Source of the DNA: CAINEC01 sp046303115
Lineage (GTDB): Bacteria > Bacteroidota > Bacteroidia > AKYH767-A > OLB10
Direction: 5' to 3'
DNA: 20,371 nt
Assembly (NCBI GenBank): GCA_046303115.1
Contig: JBKCGZ010000137.1
Location: 1 to 20,371 of the forward strand
Part shown: one piece after another, positions 5,889 through 14,232 of the stretch
Numbering within the stretch: the stretch's first letter is position 1
How the letters are laid out: each line of letters starts with the position of its first letter
Position numbers and translations under genes: made by a program
The notes under the pieces: model-generated
Databases searched by the model: none
The model's input: the letters and a program-made list of their open reading frames with translations, nothing else
Told to the model about the DNA's origin: nothing

Positions 5889-8297
5889 TTAATTTCTCAA
5901 AGGTTTTCCGGTAGTTAATATTGATTGAATGCGTTCTAATGTCTTTTTTTCGCCTGTAAGCGACAGAAATACCTCTCTTTCCAGGTCTAAAAGGTATTGC
6001 TCAGATACTTCAGTGGGAGAAGATAATTCACCTCCACACATCACATAACCAAGCTTTTTGCTAATATACTCATCATGACTGGAAATATAATTTCCGCTTT
6101 TCATACTGTTTGCCCCTACCCATATTAGTCCGAGACCTTGTTTACCGAGTACTTTGATGTTTTTTCGTTGTTGTGGTTGGGTATAGCCTGCATCAGAAAG
6201 TGCAACAACACTATTTCTTGCATCGAAAAGCAAATGGTTTTTGTTCATACTTATAGCATCTCTTCCCGCTTTTAAAATTCCCATTTCAAATGCTTCTTTT
6301 GCAGATGTAGAAACTTTTGCCTGTCCAATCGTTAAGAAATTAGATCGTAAGGTGTTTAATTGAATGTCTCCATCTTTCAATGAATCCGAAAATCGCAATG
6401 CCATTTCTTTTGTGCCACCACCACCAGGAATTAATCCAACGCCAAACTCAACAAGTCCTGTATAAAGTTCTGCATGCGCTTGCACTTTATCAGCATGCAA
6501 GGTCATTTCACAGCCACCACCTAAAGTTAATCCAAATGGAGCAACAACAACGGGTACTGAAGAATAACGCACACGCATATTCATGTTCTGAAACATTCGG
6601 ATTGCCATATCAATTTCGTCGTACTCTTGTTCAATGGCCATCATGAAAATCATAGCGAGATTAGCACCTGCCGAAAAGTTCGCACCTTCATTTCCAATCA
6701 CTAATCCTTTATAATTTTTTTCTGCTAATTCTATCGCTTTATTAACTCCCGCAATGACCTCACCGCCCATCGTATTCATCTTAGTGGTAAACTCACAACA
6801 GATCACATCTTCACCAATATCAATTATGTTACATCCACTATTTTTCCAAACTGTTTTCTCTTTACGCAATGGATACAGCTGAACACTTGATTGCTGATTA
6901 GGAATAAGGTCATAGGAATTCGTATTAGGATTATAATAACTGCTGATACCCTTCTCAAATTTATAGAATGAATTATTCCCTGATTCCAACATAGAATAAA
7001 TCCACGGCGCTGGCTTAAATCCTAAAGATTCCATTGATTTAATGGACTCTTTAATCCCAATTGCGTCCCATGTTTTAAACGGACCTAATTCCCACCCAAA
7101 TCCTGCTTCTAACGCCTCGTCTATACGAAATAAGTCGGGAGATATTTCATTTACTTTATTCGATACAAATTCAAACAAGCTGAAGAATGATTTTCTGAAA
7201 AAGTCGCCGGCTTTATCTTTTGCCTGCATGAGCATGGCTATGCGTTGTCGGGTGTCATCAATTCCTTTTGCACTTTCAATCGATTCGAATTTGTTCTTTT
7301 TTTGCAGATTATATTCAAATGATTTTAAGTCTAGCGACAAATAAATAGTTTTCCCTTTTTCGTCTTTTGATTTTTTGAAAAAGCCTTGCTTCGTTTTATC
7401 TCCTAACCACTTTTTCTCCATCATTTGTGAAATAAATCCAGGAAGTTCAAACGTTTTCTTTTCGTTTCCTTCGGGAAGGGCAGCTGCTAAATTATTACTC
7501 ACATGCACGAGCGTATCTAATCCAACAACATCACAAGTTCGGAATGTTGCCGATTTAGGTCGGCCGATAATTGTCCCAGTAAATAGATCAATATCGTTAA
7601 TGGTAAAATCTGATTCTTCTACTAAATGAAACAGCGATAGGATACTATAAACGCCAATTCTGTTTGCAATAAACGCAGGAGTATCTAAGCACTCAATAGT
7701 AGTTTTTCCTAAGAAAAGAGAGCCATAGTTCATAAGAAAATCGATGACTTCTTTTTTTGTTTCTTTTCCAGGAATAATTTCTAATAATCGTAAATAACGC
7801 GGTGGATTAAAAAAATGAGTGCCGCAAAAATGTTGTTTAAAATTTTCACTTCGTCCATCAGTTAATAATCCAATAGGAATCCCAGACGTATTAGTTGTGA
7901 TTAATGTATCAACCTTTCTATACTTTTCTACTTTGTCATATAATTGCTTTTTGATTCCTAAATTCTCAATTACTACTTCAATAATCCAATCGCATTCGCT
8001 GATTTTCGATAGATCATCCGTAAAGTTTCCCGTCTGAATTAAGCTTATTCCCGATTGAGAATATAGAGAGGACGGCTTTGATTGGAGGGTGTTCTTAAGC
8101 GATTCATCCACAATTCTGTTCTTAAAAGCGGAATCGTCTTTCGTAATTCCTTTTTTAGATTCTTCTTCTGTTAGTTCTTTCGGAACAATATCTAGTAATA
8201 GTACAGAAACGCCAATATTGGCAAAGTGACATGCAATACGCGAACCCATTATTCCTGAACCAAGTACTGCAACTTTTTTTATTGCTCTGCTCGACAT
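5889..8297 (-). CDS. fadN: 3-hydroxyacyl-CoA dehydrogenase / enoyl-CoA hydratase fusion (FadN type)
   Basis: An 802-residue bifunctional beta-oxidation enzyme, cytoplasmic, that hydrates enoyl-CoA and oxidises the resulting 3-hydroxyacyl-CoA with NAD+. The dehydrogenase part comes first: a Rossmann motif GSGIMG (13-18) and the catalytic pair His161 (THFFNPP) and Glu173 (LLEIIPG), followed by the helical C-terminal domains to about residue 450. The crotonase domain covers about 480-700, with the oxyanion-hole segment NFSAGANL and the two catalytic glutamates Glu597 (GGGCE) and Glu617 (VEFGVG), 20 residues apart as in enoyl-CoA hydratase. This order, dehydrogenase before hydratase, is that of B. 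subtilis FadN and opposite to E. coli FadB. It heads the minus-strand cluster with the thiolase two genes downstream. The upstream 204-base gap is shared with a divergent gene. Confidence 0.94.
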   Translation of the reverse strand: MSSRAIKKVAVLGSGIMGSRIACHFANIGVSVLLLDIVPKELTEEESKKGITKDDSAFKNRIVDESLKNTLQSKPSSLYSQSGISLIQTGNFTDDLSKISECDWIIEVVIENLGIKKQLYDKVEKYRKVDTLITTNTSGIPIGLLTDGRSENFKQHFCGTHFFNPPRYLRLLEIIPGKETKKEVIDFLMNYGSLFLGKTTIECLDTPAFIANRIGVYSILSLFHLVEESDFTINDIDLFTGTIIGRPKSATFRTCDVVGLDTLVHVSNNLAAALPEGNEKKTFELPGFISQMMEKKWLGDKTKQGFFKKSKDEKGKTIYLSLDLKSFEYNLQKKNKFESIESAKGIDDTRQRIAMLMQAKDKAGDFFRKSFFSLFEFVSNKVNEISPDLFRIDEALEAGFGWELGPFKTWDAIGIKESIKSMESLGFKPAPWIYSMLESGNNSFYKFEKGISSYYNPNTNSYDLIPNQQSSVQLYPLRKEKTVWKNSGCNIIDIGEDVICCEFTTKMNTMGGEVIAGVNKAIELAEKNYKGLVIGNEGANFSAGANLAMIFMMAIEQEYDEIDMAIRMFQNMNMRVRYSSVPVVVAPFGLTLGGGCEMTLHADKVQAHAELYTGLVEFGVGLIPGGGGTKEMALRFSDSLKDGDIQLNTLRSNFLTIGQAKVSTSAKEAFEMGILKAGRDAISMNKNHLLFDARNSVVALSDAGYTQPQQRKNIKVLGKQGLGLIWVGANSMKSGNYISSHDEYISKKLGYVMCGGELSSPTEVSEQYLLDLEREVFLSLTGEKKTLERIQSILTTGKPLRN

Positions 8298-8472
8298 GAT
8301 ATGACAAAATTTAATCTTTCGAATTTAAAAATTAAAAGCTGATAATTTGCGGTGAATAGAAAAAGTAATCAACTGATTTATATTGTTTATAACTGTGGGT
8401 AATTTTTAAAGTTCTAAAACACTGATTTATGATTAAATAATAGTTGAGGTTATGAAATATCAAACATTATTT

Positions 8473-8480
8473 TACCTTTG
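8473..8480 (+). promoter_or_regulatory. -7 promoter element of the DUF5606-type gene
   Basis: TACCTTTG is an exact TAnnTTTG box, 21 bases before the ATG at 8502. The nearest TTG upstream (8444-8446) is 26 bases away, longer than usual, so the -33 element is uncertain. No clear matching box is seen for the divergent fadN-type gene; its best candidate, near 8305-8315 on the minus strand, has one extra base. Confidence 0.55.
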
Positions 8481-8501
8481 CAACCTCAATAAAATAACAC
8501 T

Positions 8502-9026
8502 ATGAGTTTCGAGAAAATTATTTCAGTGCCGGGAAGTCCGGGTTTATACAAGATGGTAGCGCAGATGCGTAATGGCGGTTTCGTTGTTGAAGGTATTTCA
8601 GATAACAAAAGAATGCCTGTTTCATCTACTCAGCGAATTGTCATGTTAAAAGATGTAGCAATATATACTTACAAAGAAGATATGCCTCTTTATGATGCAT
8701 TTAAAAAGATGAAAGAAAACGATTCTTTGTCAACTTCGGTAAATGCTAAATCTGAACCAGCAGATTTAAAAGGAGTATTAAAAAAAGTATTGCCTGAATA
8801 CGATGAAGAGCGAGTACACATTTCTGACATCCGTAAAATCTTTGCATGGTATAGTTTAATTAAAGATATGGTGGGATCTCCTGAAAGCGAAGCTGCAATG
8901 AATCCAGCTACAGAGCAAGTAGAAGAAGTGGTGGAAGAAGTAAAAGCTGCAGCAGAGGAAGTTGTAGAAAAACCAAAAGCTCCTAAAAAAAGAGAAGTAA
9001 AAAAATCAACAGAAAAAGAATCTTAA
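8502..9026 (+). CDS. DUF5606-type protein with charged C-terminal tail
   Basis: A 174-residue cytoplasmic protein of unknown function that matches from memory the DUF5606 family, found in Bacteroidota. The N-terminal half (1-75) has the family start: FEKIISVPGSPGLYKMVAQM, then VVEGISDNKRMPVSS and an acidic DMPLYDAFKKM segment. The middle (85-130) is predicted helical, with LKGVLKKVLPEYDEERVHISDIRKI. The last 45 residues are low-complexity, first Glu/Val-rich and then Lys-rich, probably a disordered or coiled-coil tail. No signal peptide, membrane helix or catalytic motif is seen. It has a consensus -7 box and is followed by a strong terminator, so it is probably monocistronic. The family name is a recollection of the sequence pattern; no biological role can be given. 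Confidence 0.8.
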   Translation: MSFEKIISVPGSPGLYKMVAQMRNGGFVVEGISDNKRMPVSSTQRIVMLKDVAIYTYKEDMPLYDAFKKMKENDSLSTSVNAKSEPADLKGVLKKVLPEYDEERVHISDIRKIFAWYSLIKDMVGSPESEAAMNPATEQVEEVVEEVKAAAEEVVEKPKAPKKREVKKSTEKES

Positions 9027-9036
9027 TACTAATTGA

Positions 9037-9058
9037 AAGCCCCTTATTTAAGGGGCTT
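9037..9058 (+). terminator. Terminator of the DUF5606-type gene
   Basis: AAGCCCCTT (9037-9045) pairs with AAGGGGCTT (9050-9058), a nine-pair GC-rich stem with a four-base loop, followed by a T-rich stretch (ATTTATTCTT). It lies 10 bases after the stop codon and 17 bases before the oligoendopeptidase ATG, so that gene must be served by read-through or by a promoter not recognised here. Confidence 0.8.
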
Positions 9059-9075
9059 ATTTATTCTTAATTAAT

Positions 9076-10803
9076 ATGAATTTCAATAACGACTTGTTAG
9101 CTTATAAAACTATCCGCACATTTTTACCAGCCGAATTTTCATATAAAAGTTGGGATGACCTGCTTCCTTATTTTGAAGACTTGAAAAACAGAACACTTAG
9201 CATTAATGCTGATTTTGAACAATGGCTTAATGATAGAAGTGAATTAGAAGCTGCATTGCAGGAAGATGTTGGTTGGAAATATATCCGAATGAGTTGCGAT
9301 ACAACAAATGAACAATATGTAAACGATTACACTTTTTTTGTGTCTGAAATTCAGCCGAAAATTGCTCCATATAGTAATGATCTCGATTTAAAACTATTAG
9401 CTTTTCAAGGACTTGATTCTTACACCAAGCCGGGTTTTGAAATTTTATTGCGTCAGCTAAAACAACGTGTTGAGTTATTCCGAGAGGAAAATATTCCGCT
9501 TATTGCTGAATTGCAAAATAAGGAGCAAGAATATGCTGCAATTGCTGGAGCTATGTCGGTAGAGGTTGATGGTAAAGAATTAACGATGCAACAAGCAGGT
9601 AATTATTTAGAGCTTCACGATAGAACAAAGCGAGAAGAAGTGTATCGCAAAATGATGTCGCGCCGATTACAAGACAGAGAAAAATTAGATGATTTGTTTG
9701 ATGCATTGCTTGTTTTACGTCATAAAATTGCATTGAATGCAGGATTTAATAATTACCGTGATTATATGTTTGCTAATCTTGGGCGCTTTGACTACACCGC
9801 AGAAGATTGTTTCAAGTTTCATGAGGCCGTAGAAAAGCATCTAGTACCATTAGTAGAACAAAGTGAAAGAGTGCATCAGCAAGACTTAAATTTAGAAGAT
9901 TTAAGACCTTGGGATTTAGCCGCTGAGCCAGAGGGTAAATCTGTTTTACGTCCTTTTAACGGACATGCGGATTTAATTGAAAAAACAATTCATTGCTTTA
10001 ATAAGATGAATCCGTTTTTAGGAAGTTGTATTCAGGAATTACAAAGCCGTAAACATCTCGATCTTGAATCTCGTAAAGGGAAGGCTCCTGGTGGATACAA
10101 CTATCCTTTATATGAGTCAGGATTGCCATTCATATTTATGAATTCAACCAACACTCTTCGTGATTTAGTTACCATGGTACATGAGGGCGGTCACGCAGTA
10201 CAGTCAATTGTTGATCAGCCTTTAGGTTTGGTAGATTTTAAAAATATTCCAAGTGAAGTTGCGGAATTAGCTTCTATGTCGATGGAGTTAATGTCGATGA
10301 AATACTGGGATAGCTATTTTGCAGATAATAGTGAATTGAAAAGAGCTCAGCTAAAGCATATTGAAGATGTAATTAAAGGATTGCCTTGGATTGCGACTGT
10401 TGATGCATTCCAGCATTGGTTATATTTGAATCCAACACACACACGTTTAGAACGTCGCGCGGCTTGGAAGGCAACGTATAGTCGTTTTTCAGGAAAAGCA
10501 GTTAATTGGGATGGGTTAGAAGAGGCTAAAGAGAATTTATGGCAAAAGCAATTACATATTTATGAGGTTCCATTTTACTACATCGAATATGGTTTTGCCC
10601 AATTAGGAGCAATTGCTATGTGGAAGAACTTTTCCAACGATGAAAGTGCAACTTTGCAAAAATATCTCGAGGCGCTAGCATTAGGATATACAAAGCCAAT
10701 TGGTGAAATTTATAAGACTGCGGGAATTGAGTTTGATTTTTCTGAAGGATATGTAAAAAGCCTTGCTAATTTCTTGGAAAATAAAATCAAGGAGTTTAAC
10801 TAA
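9076..10803 (+). CDS. pepF: Oligoendopeptidase F family zinc metallopeptidase (M3)
   Basis: A 575-residue cytoplasmic zinc peptidase of family M3, which cuts short peptides and is thought to recycle peptides from protein turnover. The zinc site is the HEGGH motif at 369-373 (context TMVHEGGHA), with Glu397 in PSEVAELASMSME as the likely third ligand. The downstream segment from about 480 to 520, including FYYIEYGFAQLGA with its conserved Tyr residues, is the family's substrate-binding region. The first 200 residues are helical, as usual for the N-terminal cap. Length is close to normal (about 560-600). No signal peptide. The ATG at 9076 comes 17 bases after a terminator hairpin, with no Shine-Dalgarno. 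The next gene begins 74 bases downstream and looks unrelated in function. Confidence 0.93.
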   Translation: MNFNNDLLAYKTIRTFLPAEFSYKSWDDLLPYFEDLKNRTLSINADFEQWLNDRSELEAALQEDVGWKYIRMSCDTTNEQYVNDYTFFVSEIQPKIAPYSNDLDLKLLAFQGLDSYTKPGFEILLRQLKQRVELFREENIPLIAELQNKEQEYAAIAGAMSVEVDGKELTMQQAGNYLELHDRTKREEVYRKMMSRRLQDREKLDDLFDALLVLRHKIALNAGFNNYRDYMFANLGRFDYTAEDCFKFHEAVEKHLVPLVEQSERVHQQDLNLEDLRPWDLAAEPEGKSVLRPFNGHADLIEKTIHCFNKMNPFLGSCIQELQSRKHLDLESRKGKAPGGYNYPLYESGLPFIFMNSTNTLRDLVTMVHEGGHAVQSIVDQPLGLVDFKNIPSEVAELASMSMELMSMKYWDSYFADNSELKRAQLKHIEDVIKGLPWIATVDAFQHWLYLNPTHTRLERRAAWKATYSRFSGKAVNWDGLEEAKENLWQKQLHIYEVPFYYIEYGFAQLGAIAMWKNFSNDESATLQKYLEALALGYTKPIGEIYKTAGIEFDFSEGYVKSLANFLENKIKEFN

Positions 10804-10877
10804 AAATACTATTCGATTTATGTAACTTTTTCAGATAAAATCCGAATAAGAGGCCCTCAAAAAGTGTATAACAACCA

Positions 10878-13787
10878 ATGATGCCTACAATCGTTTGGAT
10901 TTTATTTTTTACAACTCTGGTAATTATTGGGGTGTCTGCCTATTACTTTTCAAAATATTTTGGAGGGGGAAAGTCAGACGCTAACAATGACCTTTCCCTT
11001 TCGTTATTTCTTGAACAACAAGATTTGCCTTCCATCTTATTTAGTGCAGATAACTATGTTGCTCTAGATGCTAATCAAATGGCATTACAGCTATTTGCTA
11101 TATACCAGCGATCAGTTTTAAAAGAATTATCATTTGTAGATTTTTTTGATGATCAACTGACTAATGAAGAGATTAAGTTCTTGTTAGTAGCAGGTGAAAA
11201 TGGAGGGCTTACTCGTCAAAGTATAAACTGCAAGAATAGAAATGGACATATAATGCCATTGGTAATTTCTATGTTGCGATTTAAAAATGGTGATTTCATT
11301 TGCAAGTTTGATCATCCTCTAATTAAAGAAGAGCCAATTCCTGTTAAAAATACTGGTAATGTGGTGGGTAATTCTATTCCGAAGACATCAAATCCAGAAG
11401 CGGTTACAACGACTCCTGAATACGTTTCAATTGAAGAACCTGAACGAACGGAAAAATCGCAAGTTGTAGCTGATATTGACTCTATTCAAGATGATAGTAA
11501 TGCAGTAGCAGTTATTGATGTATTCCAGCGATTTGTTGATGTGAATGAACATTTTGCATATATAACAGGATATTCAGTTGAAGAACTTAAAAAAATTACA
11601 CTGCAGGATTTAATTCATCCTTCTCACTCAATCATACATCAAAAGTGGTTAAGCGATCTTGTCAAAGGTGTTTCCACTGTCTCGACTGTGGAACGAAGTA
11701 TCATTACAAAAAATAGGAAGAAAGCAGTTGTCGATTTGATGGCTGCATTTTTACCTTCTAGAAATGTCATTTTTATTACGGCTTTTGATAATACAGATTC
11801 TAAAAAGACAATCGATAATTTACTTTCCAATCGTGAAAATTTAGTTGAGTTAGTCGAAAATACCGGGGAGTCTATTATGTCGCTCAATGCTATTGGACTT
11901 GTAACAGTTATCAATGGTCAAGCAAAGAAACTATTTAGAGATTGTTATGATGTGTTGTTGGAAGAAGGGGATAATCTTATTAATAAATTAAAACCTGGCT
12001 ATAAGCAACTTTGGGTCGGAAGAATACAATCAGTTTTGAAGGGAGAGACCATCAATTATAATGATAGTCATGAGGCACACGGAATATTTACATTTTACGA
12101 AGTGATGTTATATCCAATGAAAAATGAGCTTGGATTAATTACGGGTATTAGTTTTTCAGCTCGTGATATTACTGACCGTTTGCATAAAGAAGAAGAATTA
12201 AGAGTTGCTAAAGAAAAAGCAGAAGCTGCTACAGCTGCTAAATCAGAGTTTTTAGCTGTTATGAGTCATGAAATTCGAACACCATTAAATGGATTGATTG
12301 GAATTTCTGAGTTACTTAATAATACACATCTCGATGAGCAGCAGAAGGAATTCGTTGATATTATGCGTTTGAGTGGTGAGGCTTTGTTACAAGTGATAAA
12401 TGATATACTTGACTTTTCAAAAATCGAGGCTAACAAAATGCAATTAGAAGAGGCCCCATTTCATGTGGCCGATGTTATAGAAGAAACTATTGATATTTTA
12501 TCTGCGAAGGCAAAAGAAAAGGGGTTAATTCTGAAATCAAATATTGCACTTAATGTCCCAGAGGCAGTATTGGGCGACAAGGCAAGGTTGCGTCAAGTGA
12601 TGATGAATCTCGTCGGAAATGCAATTAAGTTTACTGAACACGGAAAGATAGTTATTGATGTGGTTGCAGAAGGATCTAACGATGATTTGTTTTTGAAGTT
12701 TACAGTGAGCGATACGGGAATGGGAATGACAAGTGAACAAATGGAAATTGCTTTTAACGCATTTACTCAAGCGGATCAATCAACATTTAGGAAATACGGA
12801 GGTACTGGACTTGGTTTAACAATTTGCAAGACATTAGTTGGACTTATGGGTGGTAGAATTTGGGCTGATAGTGTAGTGGGCAAGGGGAGTGATTTTTACT
12901 TTACTATTAAAACGAAGGAAACTAAAATCGTGGAAACAAAAGTTAAAGAGACACGCCCTAAAAATCAGGGTAGTGACAAGCCAAACTTCGAAATGGGCAG
13001 GCAGTTGCCTGCAAAAATTCTTTTGGTGGAGGACAATGAAATTAATCGATTGTTAGCAACCAAATTGTTTAACCGCATAGGTTATCAAATCGACTCCGTG
13101 AATGACGGAGGTGATGCTGTTATTGCAATTGGTAAAGCTAAATATGATGTGGTCTTCATGGATATTCAAATGAATGGTATGGACGGATTTGAAGCAACCA
13201 AACAAATTAGAATGAAGTATGGTCAATTAGGACCTGTTATTATTGCGATGACAGCATTTGCTTCACCTGAGGATCGCAAAGCATGTCTTGATGCAGGAAT
13301 GGATGATTATGTTTCTAAGCCGATCACTATTGATGATTTAGAGAGGATGCTTGTTAAATGGGTTAAAAATCCTAATCCTGAGGTGACAATAAAAACAACT
13401 ATAAAAACTGCTGCTCCTCAAGCTGGTAAGTCTGATACGCTCGATCTTGCTACTGTAAAACGATTAGTTGAAATAGGGAAAGCGTCAGATAAAAATTTTA
13501 CCGCTCAGTTGTTAGAAATGTTTGCGCTTCAGGTTCCAAGGCTAATTGCTACTATAAACGATGCGCTTAATAAAAATGATTTGGATACAGTTTGGAAGTC
13601 GGCACACAAGTTAAAAGGAACCTGCTTAAATATTGGTGCGGTAAAGCTTTCGGCGCTTTGTAAAGAAATGGAGGCTAAGGGTAGAGCTAAAGATAGTTCA
13701 GGATTAAAAGGTATTGCTTTGCAGCTTGAAATTGAGTTTAAAGCAGCGGTAAAAGATTTGGGTGAGGTGTTTTTAGCCAATTTGTGA
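10878..13787 (+). CDS. Hybrid histidine kinase with PAS, REC and HPt domains
   Basis: A 969-residue membrane-anchored sensor kinase carrying nearly a whole phosphorelay. Residues 3-28 form one N-terminal transmembrane helix with no periplasmic domain, so sensing is likely cytoplasmic. A PAS-like region (about 40-150), a low-complexity linker, a PAS domain (about 208-310) and another PAS (about 318-435) follow. The HisKA domain has the H-box MSHEIRTPLNG with phospho-acceptor His464. The ATPase domain shows NLVGNAIKF (N-box), DTGMGM (G1) and GGTGLGLTIC (G2). The receiver domain begins near 711, with phospho-acceptor Asp762 in MDIQMNGMDG and SKP further on. A C-terminal HPt domain (about 860-969) carries His910 in AHKLKG. 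Phosphate would run His464 to Asp762 to His910 and then to a separate regulator. No cognate response regulator lies in the window, so its output is unknown. Confidence 0.93.
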   Translation: MMPTIVWILFFTTLVIIGVSAYYFSKYFGGGKSDANNDLSLSLFLEQQDLPSILFSADNYVALDANQMALQLFAIYQRSVLKELSFVDFFDDQLTNEEIKFLLVAGENGGLTRQSINCKNRNGHIMPLVISMLRFKNGDFICKFDHPLIKEEPIPVKNTGNVVGNSIPKTSNPEAVTTTPEYVSIEEPERTEKSQVVADIDSIQDDSNAVAVIDVFQRFVDVNEHFAYITGYSVEELKKITLQDLIHPSHSIIHQKWLSDLVKGVSTVSTVERSIITKNRKKAVVDLMAAFLPSRNVIFITAFDNTDSKKTIDNLLSNRENLVELVENTGESIMSLNAIGLVTVINGQAKKLFRDCYDVLLEEGDNLINKLKPGYKQLWVGRIQSVLKGETINYNDSHEAHGIFTFYEVMLYPMKNELGLITGISFSARDITDRLHKEEELRVAKEKAEAATAAKSEFLAVMSHEIRTPLNGLIGISELLNNTHLDEQQKEFVDIMRLSGEALLQVINDILDFSKIEANKMQLEEAPFHVADVIEETIDILSAKAKEKGLILKSNIALNVPEAVLGDKARLRQVMMNLVGNAIKFTEHGKIVIDVVAEGSNDDLFLKFTVSDTGMGMTSEQMEIAFNAFTQADQSTFRKYGGTGLGLTICKTLVGLMGGRIWADSVVGKGSDFYFTIKTKETKIVETKVKETRPKNQGSDKPNFEMGRQLPAKILLVEDNEINRLLATKLFNRIGYQIDSVNDGGDAVIAIGKAKYDVVFMDIQMNGMDGFEATKQIRMKYGQLGPVIIAMTAFASPEDRKACLDAGMDDYVSKPITIDDLERMLVKWVKNPNPEVTIKTTIKTAAPQAGKSDTLDLATVKRLVEIGKASDKNFTAQLLEMFALQVPRLIATINDALNKNDLDTVWKSAHKLKGTCLNIGAVKLSALCKEMEAKGRAKDSSGLKGIALQLEIEFKAAVKDLGEVFLANL

Positions 13788-13806
13788 ACAATTTTTTAGA
13801 AATCAG

Positions 13807-13837
13807 TTTGTTTTCAATGAAAATATTTTTACTTTTG
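13807..13837 (+). promoter_or_regulatory. Promoter of rpsU
   Basis: TTTG at 13807-13810 and TACTTTTG at 13830-13837 form a near-ideal Bacteroidota promoter with a 19-base spacer. The predicted start near 13844 leaves a leader of about 30 bases, which carries the purine-rich tract discussed under the ribosome-binding site. Confidence 0.75.
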
Positions 13838-13858
13838 CCGTCCGTTTAATAAAAATCT

Positions 13859-13864
13859 AGAGGA
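13859..13864 (+). promoter_or_regulatory. SD-like ribosome-binding site before rpsU
   Basis: AGAGGA ends 9 bases before the rpsU ATG, at proper Shine-Dalgarno spacing. Complementarity to the usual 16S 3' end is four bases (GAGG or AGGA). The other gene starts inspected here (cold-shock, tuf, secE, nusG, rplK, rplA, rplJ, hpf) are preceded only by A/T-rich sequence, so this site stands out. Confidence 0.55.
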
Positions 13865-13873
13865 CTTTAAATT

Positions 13874-14068
13874 ATGATTATTGTACCTATTAAGGAAAAC
13901 GAAACAATTGATAAAGCGCTTAAGAAATTCAAGAAGAAATTCGAAAAGACTGGTATTGTAAAGCAATTAAGATCTCGTCAAGCGTTCGAAAAACCTTCAG
14001 TAACTCGCCGCACAGAAATTAAGAAAGCGATTTATAAGAATACATTGATTTCAGCAGTACAGGCTTAA
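13874..14068 (+). CDS. rpsU: 30S ribosomal protein bS21
   Basis: A 64-residue, strongly basic protein of the 30S platform near the 3' end of 16S rRNA. The pattern is typical: a short start (MIIVPIKENETIDKALKKFK), a Lys-rich helix with KKFEKTG, then RSRQAFEKPSVTRR and a second helix with IKKAIYK. Length is normal. In Bacteroidota, bS21 with neighbouring proteins is known to hold the anti-Shine-Dalgarno of 16S rRNA in a pocket, which explains why most genes lack an SD. This gene has a strong promoter, an SD-like tract and its own terminator at 14093-14130, so it is a one-gene unit. The neighbour downstream is xerC, an order familiar in this phylum. Confidence 0.97.
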   Translation: MIIVPIKENETIDKALKKFKKKFEKTGIVKQLRSRQAFEKPSVTRRTEIKKAIYKNTLISAVQA

Positions 14069-14092
14069 AGTCGTCTGATTACGTTGTAATAT

Positions 14093-14130
14093 AATCCTGA
14101 CTCAATACTAATTGGGTCAGGATTTTTATT
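14093..14130 (+). terminator. Rho-independent terminator of rpsU
   Basis: AATCCTGACTCAAT (14093-14106) pairs with ATTGGGTCAGGATT (14111-14124), fourteen pairs including one T-G wobble, around a four-base loop. It is followed by TTTTATTTT. It starts about 25 bases after the rpsU stop codon. Confidence 0.88.
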
Positions 14131-14176
14131 TTGTTAATATTCTGTCAGTAAGTACTGGATTTAATTTCAATAAACC

Positions 14177-14208
14177 TTGTTATTAAGATACTTTCACCTT
14201 TATATTTA
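14177..14208 (+). promoter_or_regulatory. Probable promoter of xerC-hpf
   Basis: TTG at 14177-14179 and TATATTTA at 14201-14208 are 21 bases apart. The -7 box differs from TAnnTTTG only in the last base. It lies downstream of the rpsU terminator and 24 bases before the GTG start of xerC. Confidence 0.45.
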
Positions 14209-14232
14209 CGTTGAAAGTAAAATTCGTAGCCT

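Noticed and set aside
8322..8333. Palindrome AATTTAAAAATT in the fadN-type upstream region as a FadR-like operator
   Set aside because: It is made only of A and T in AT-rich DNA, near no recognised promoter, and is expected by chance.
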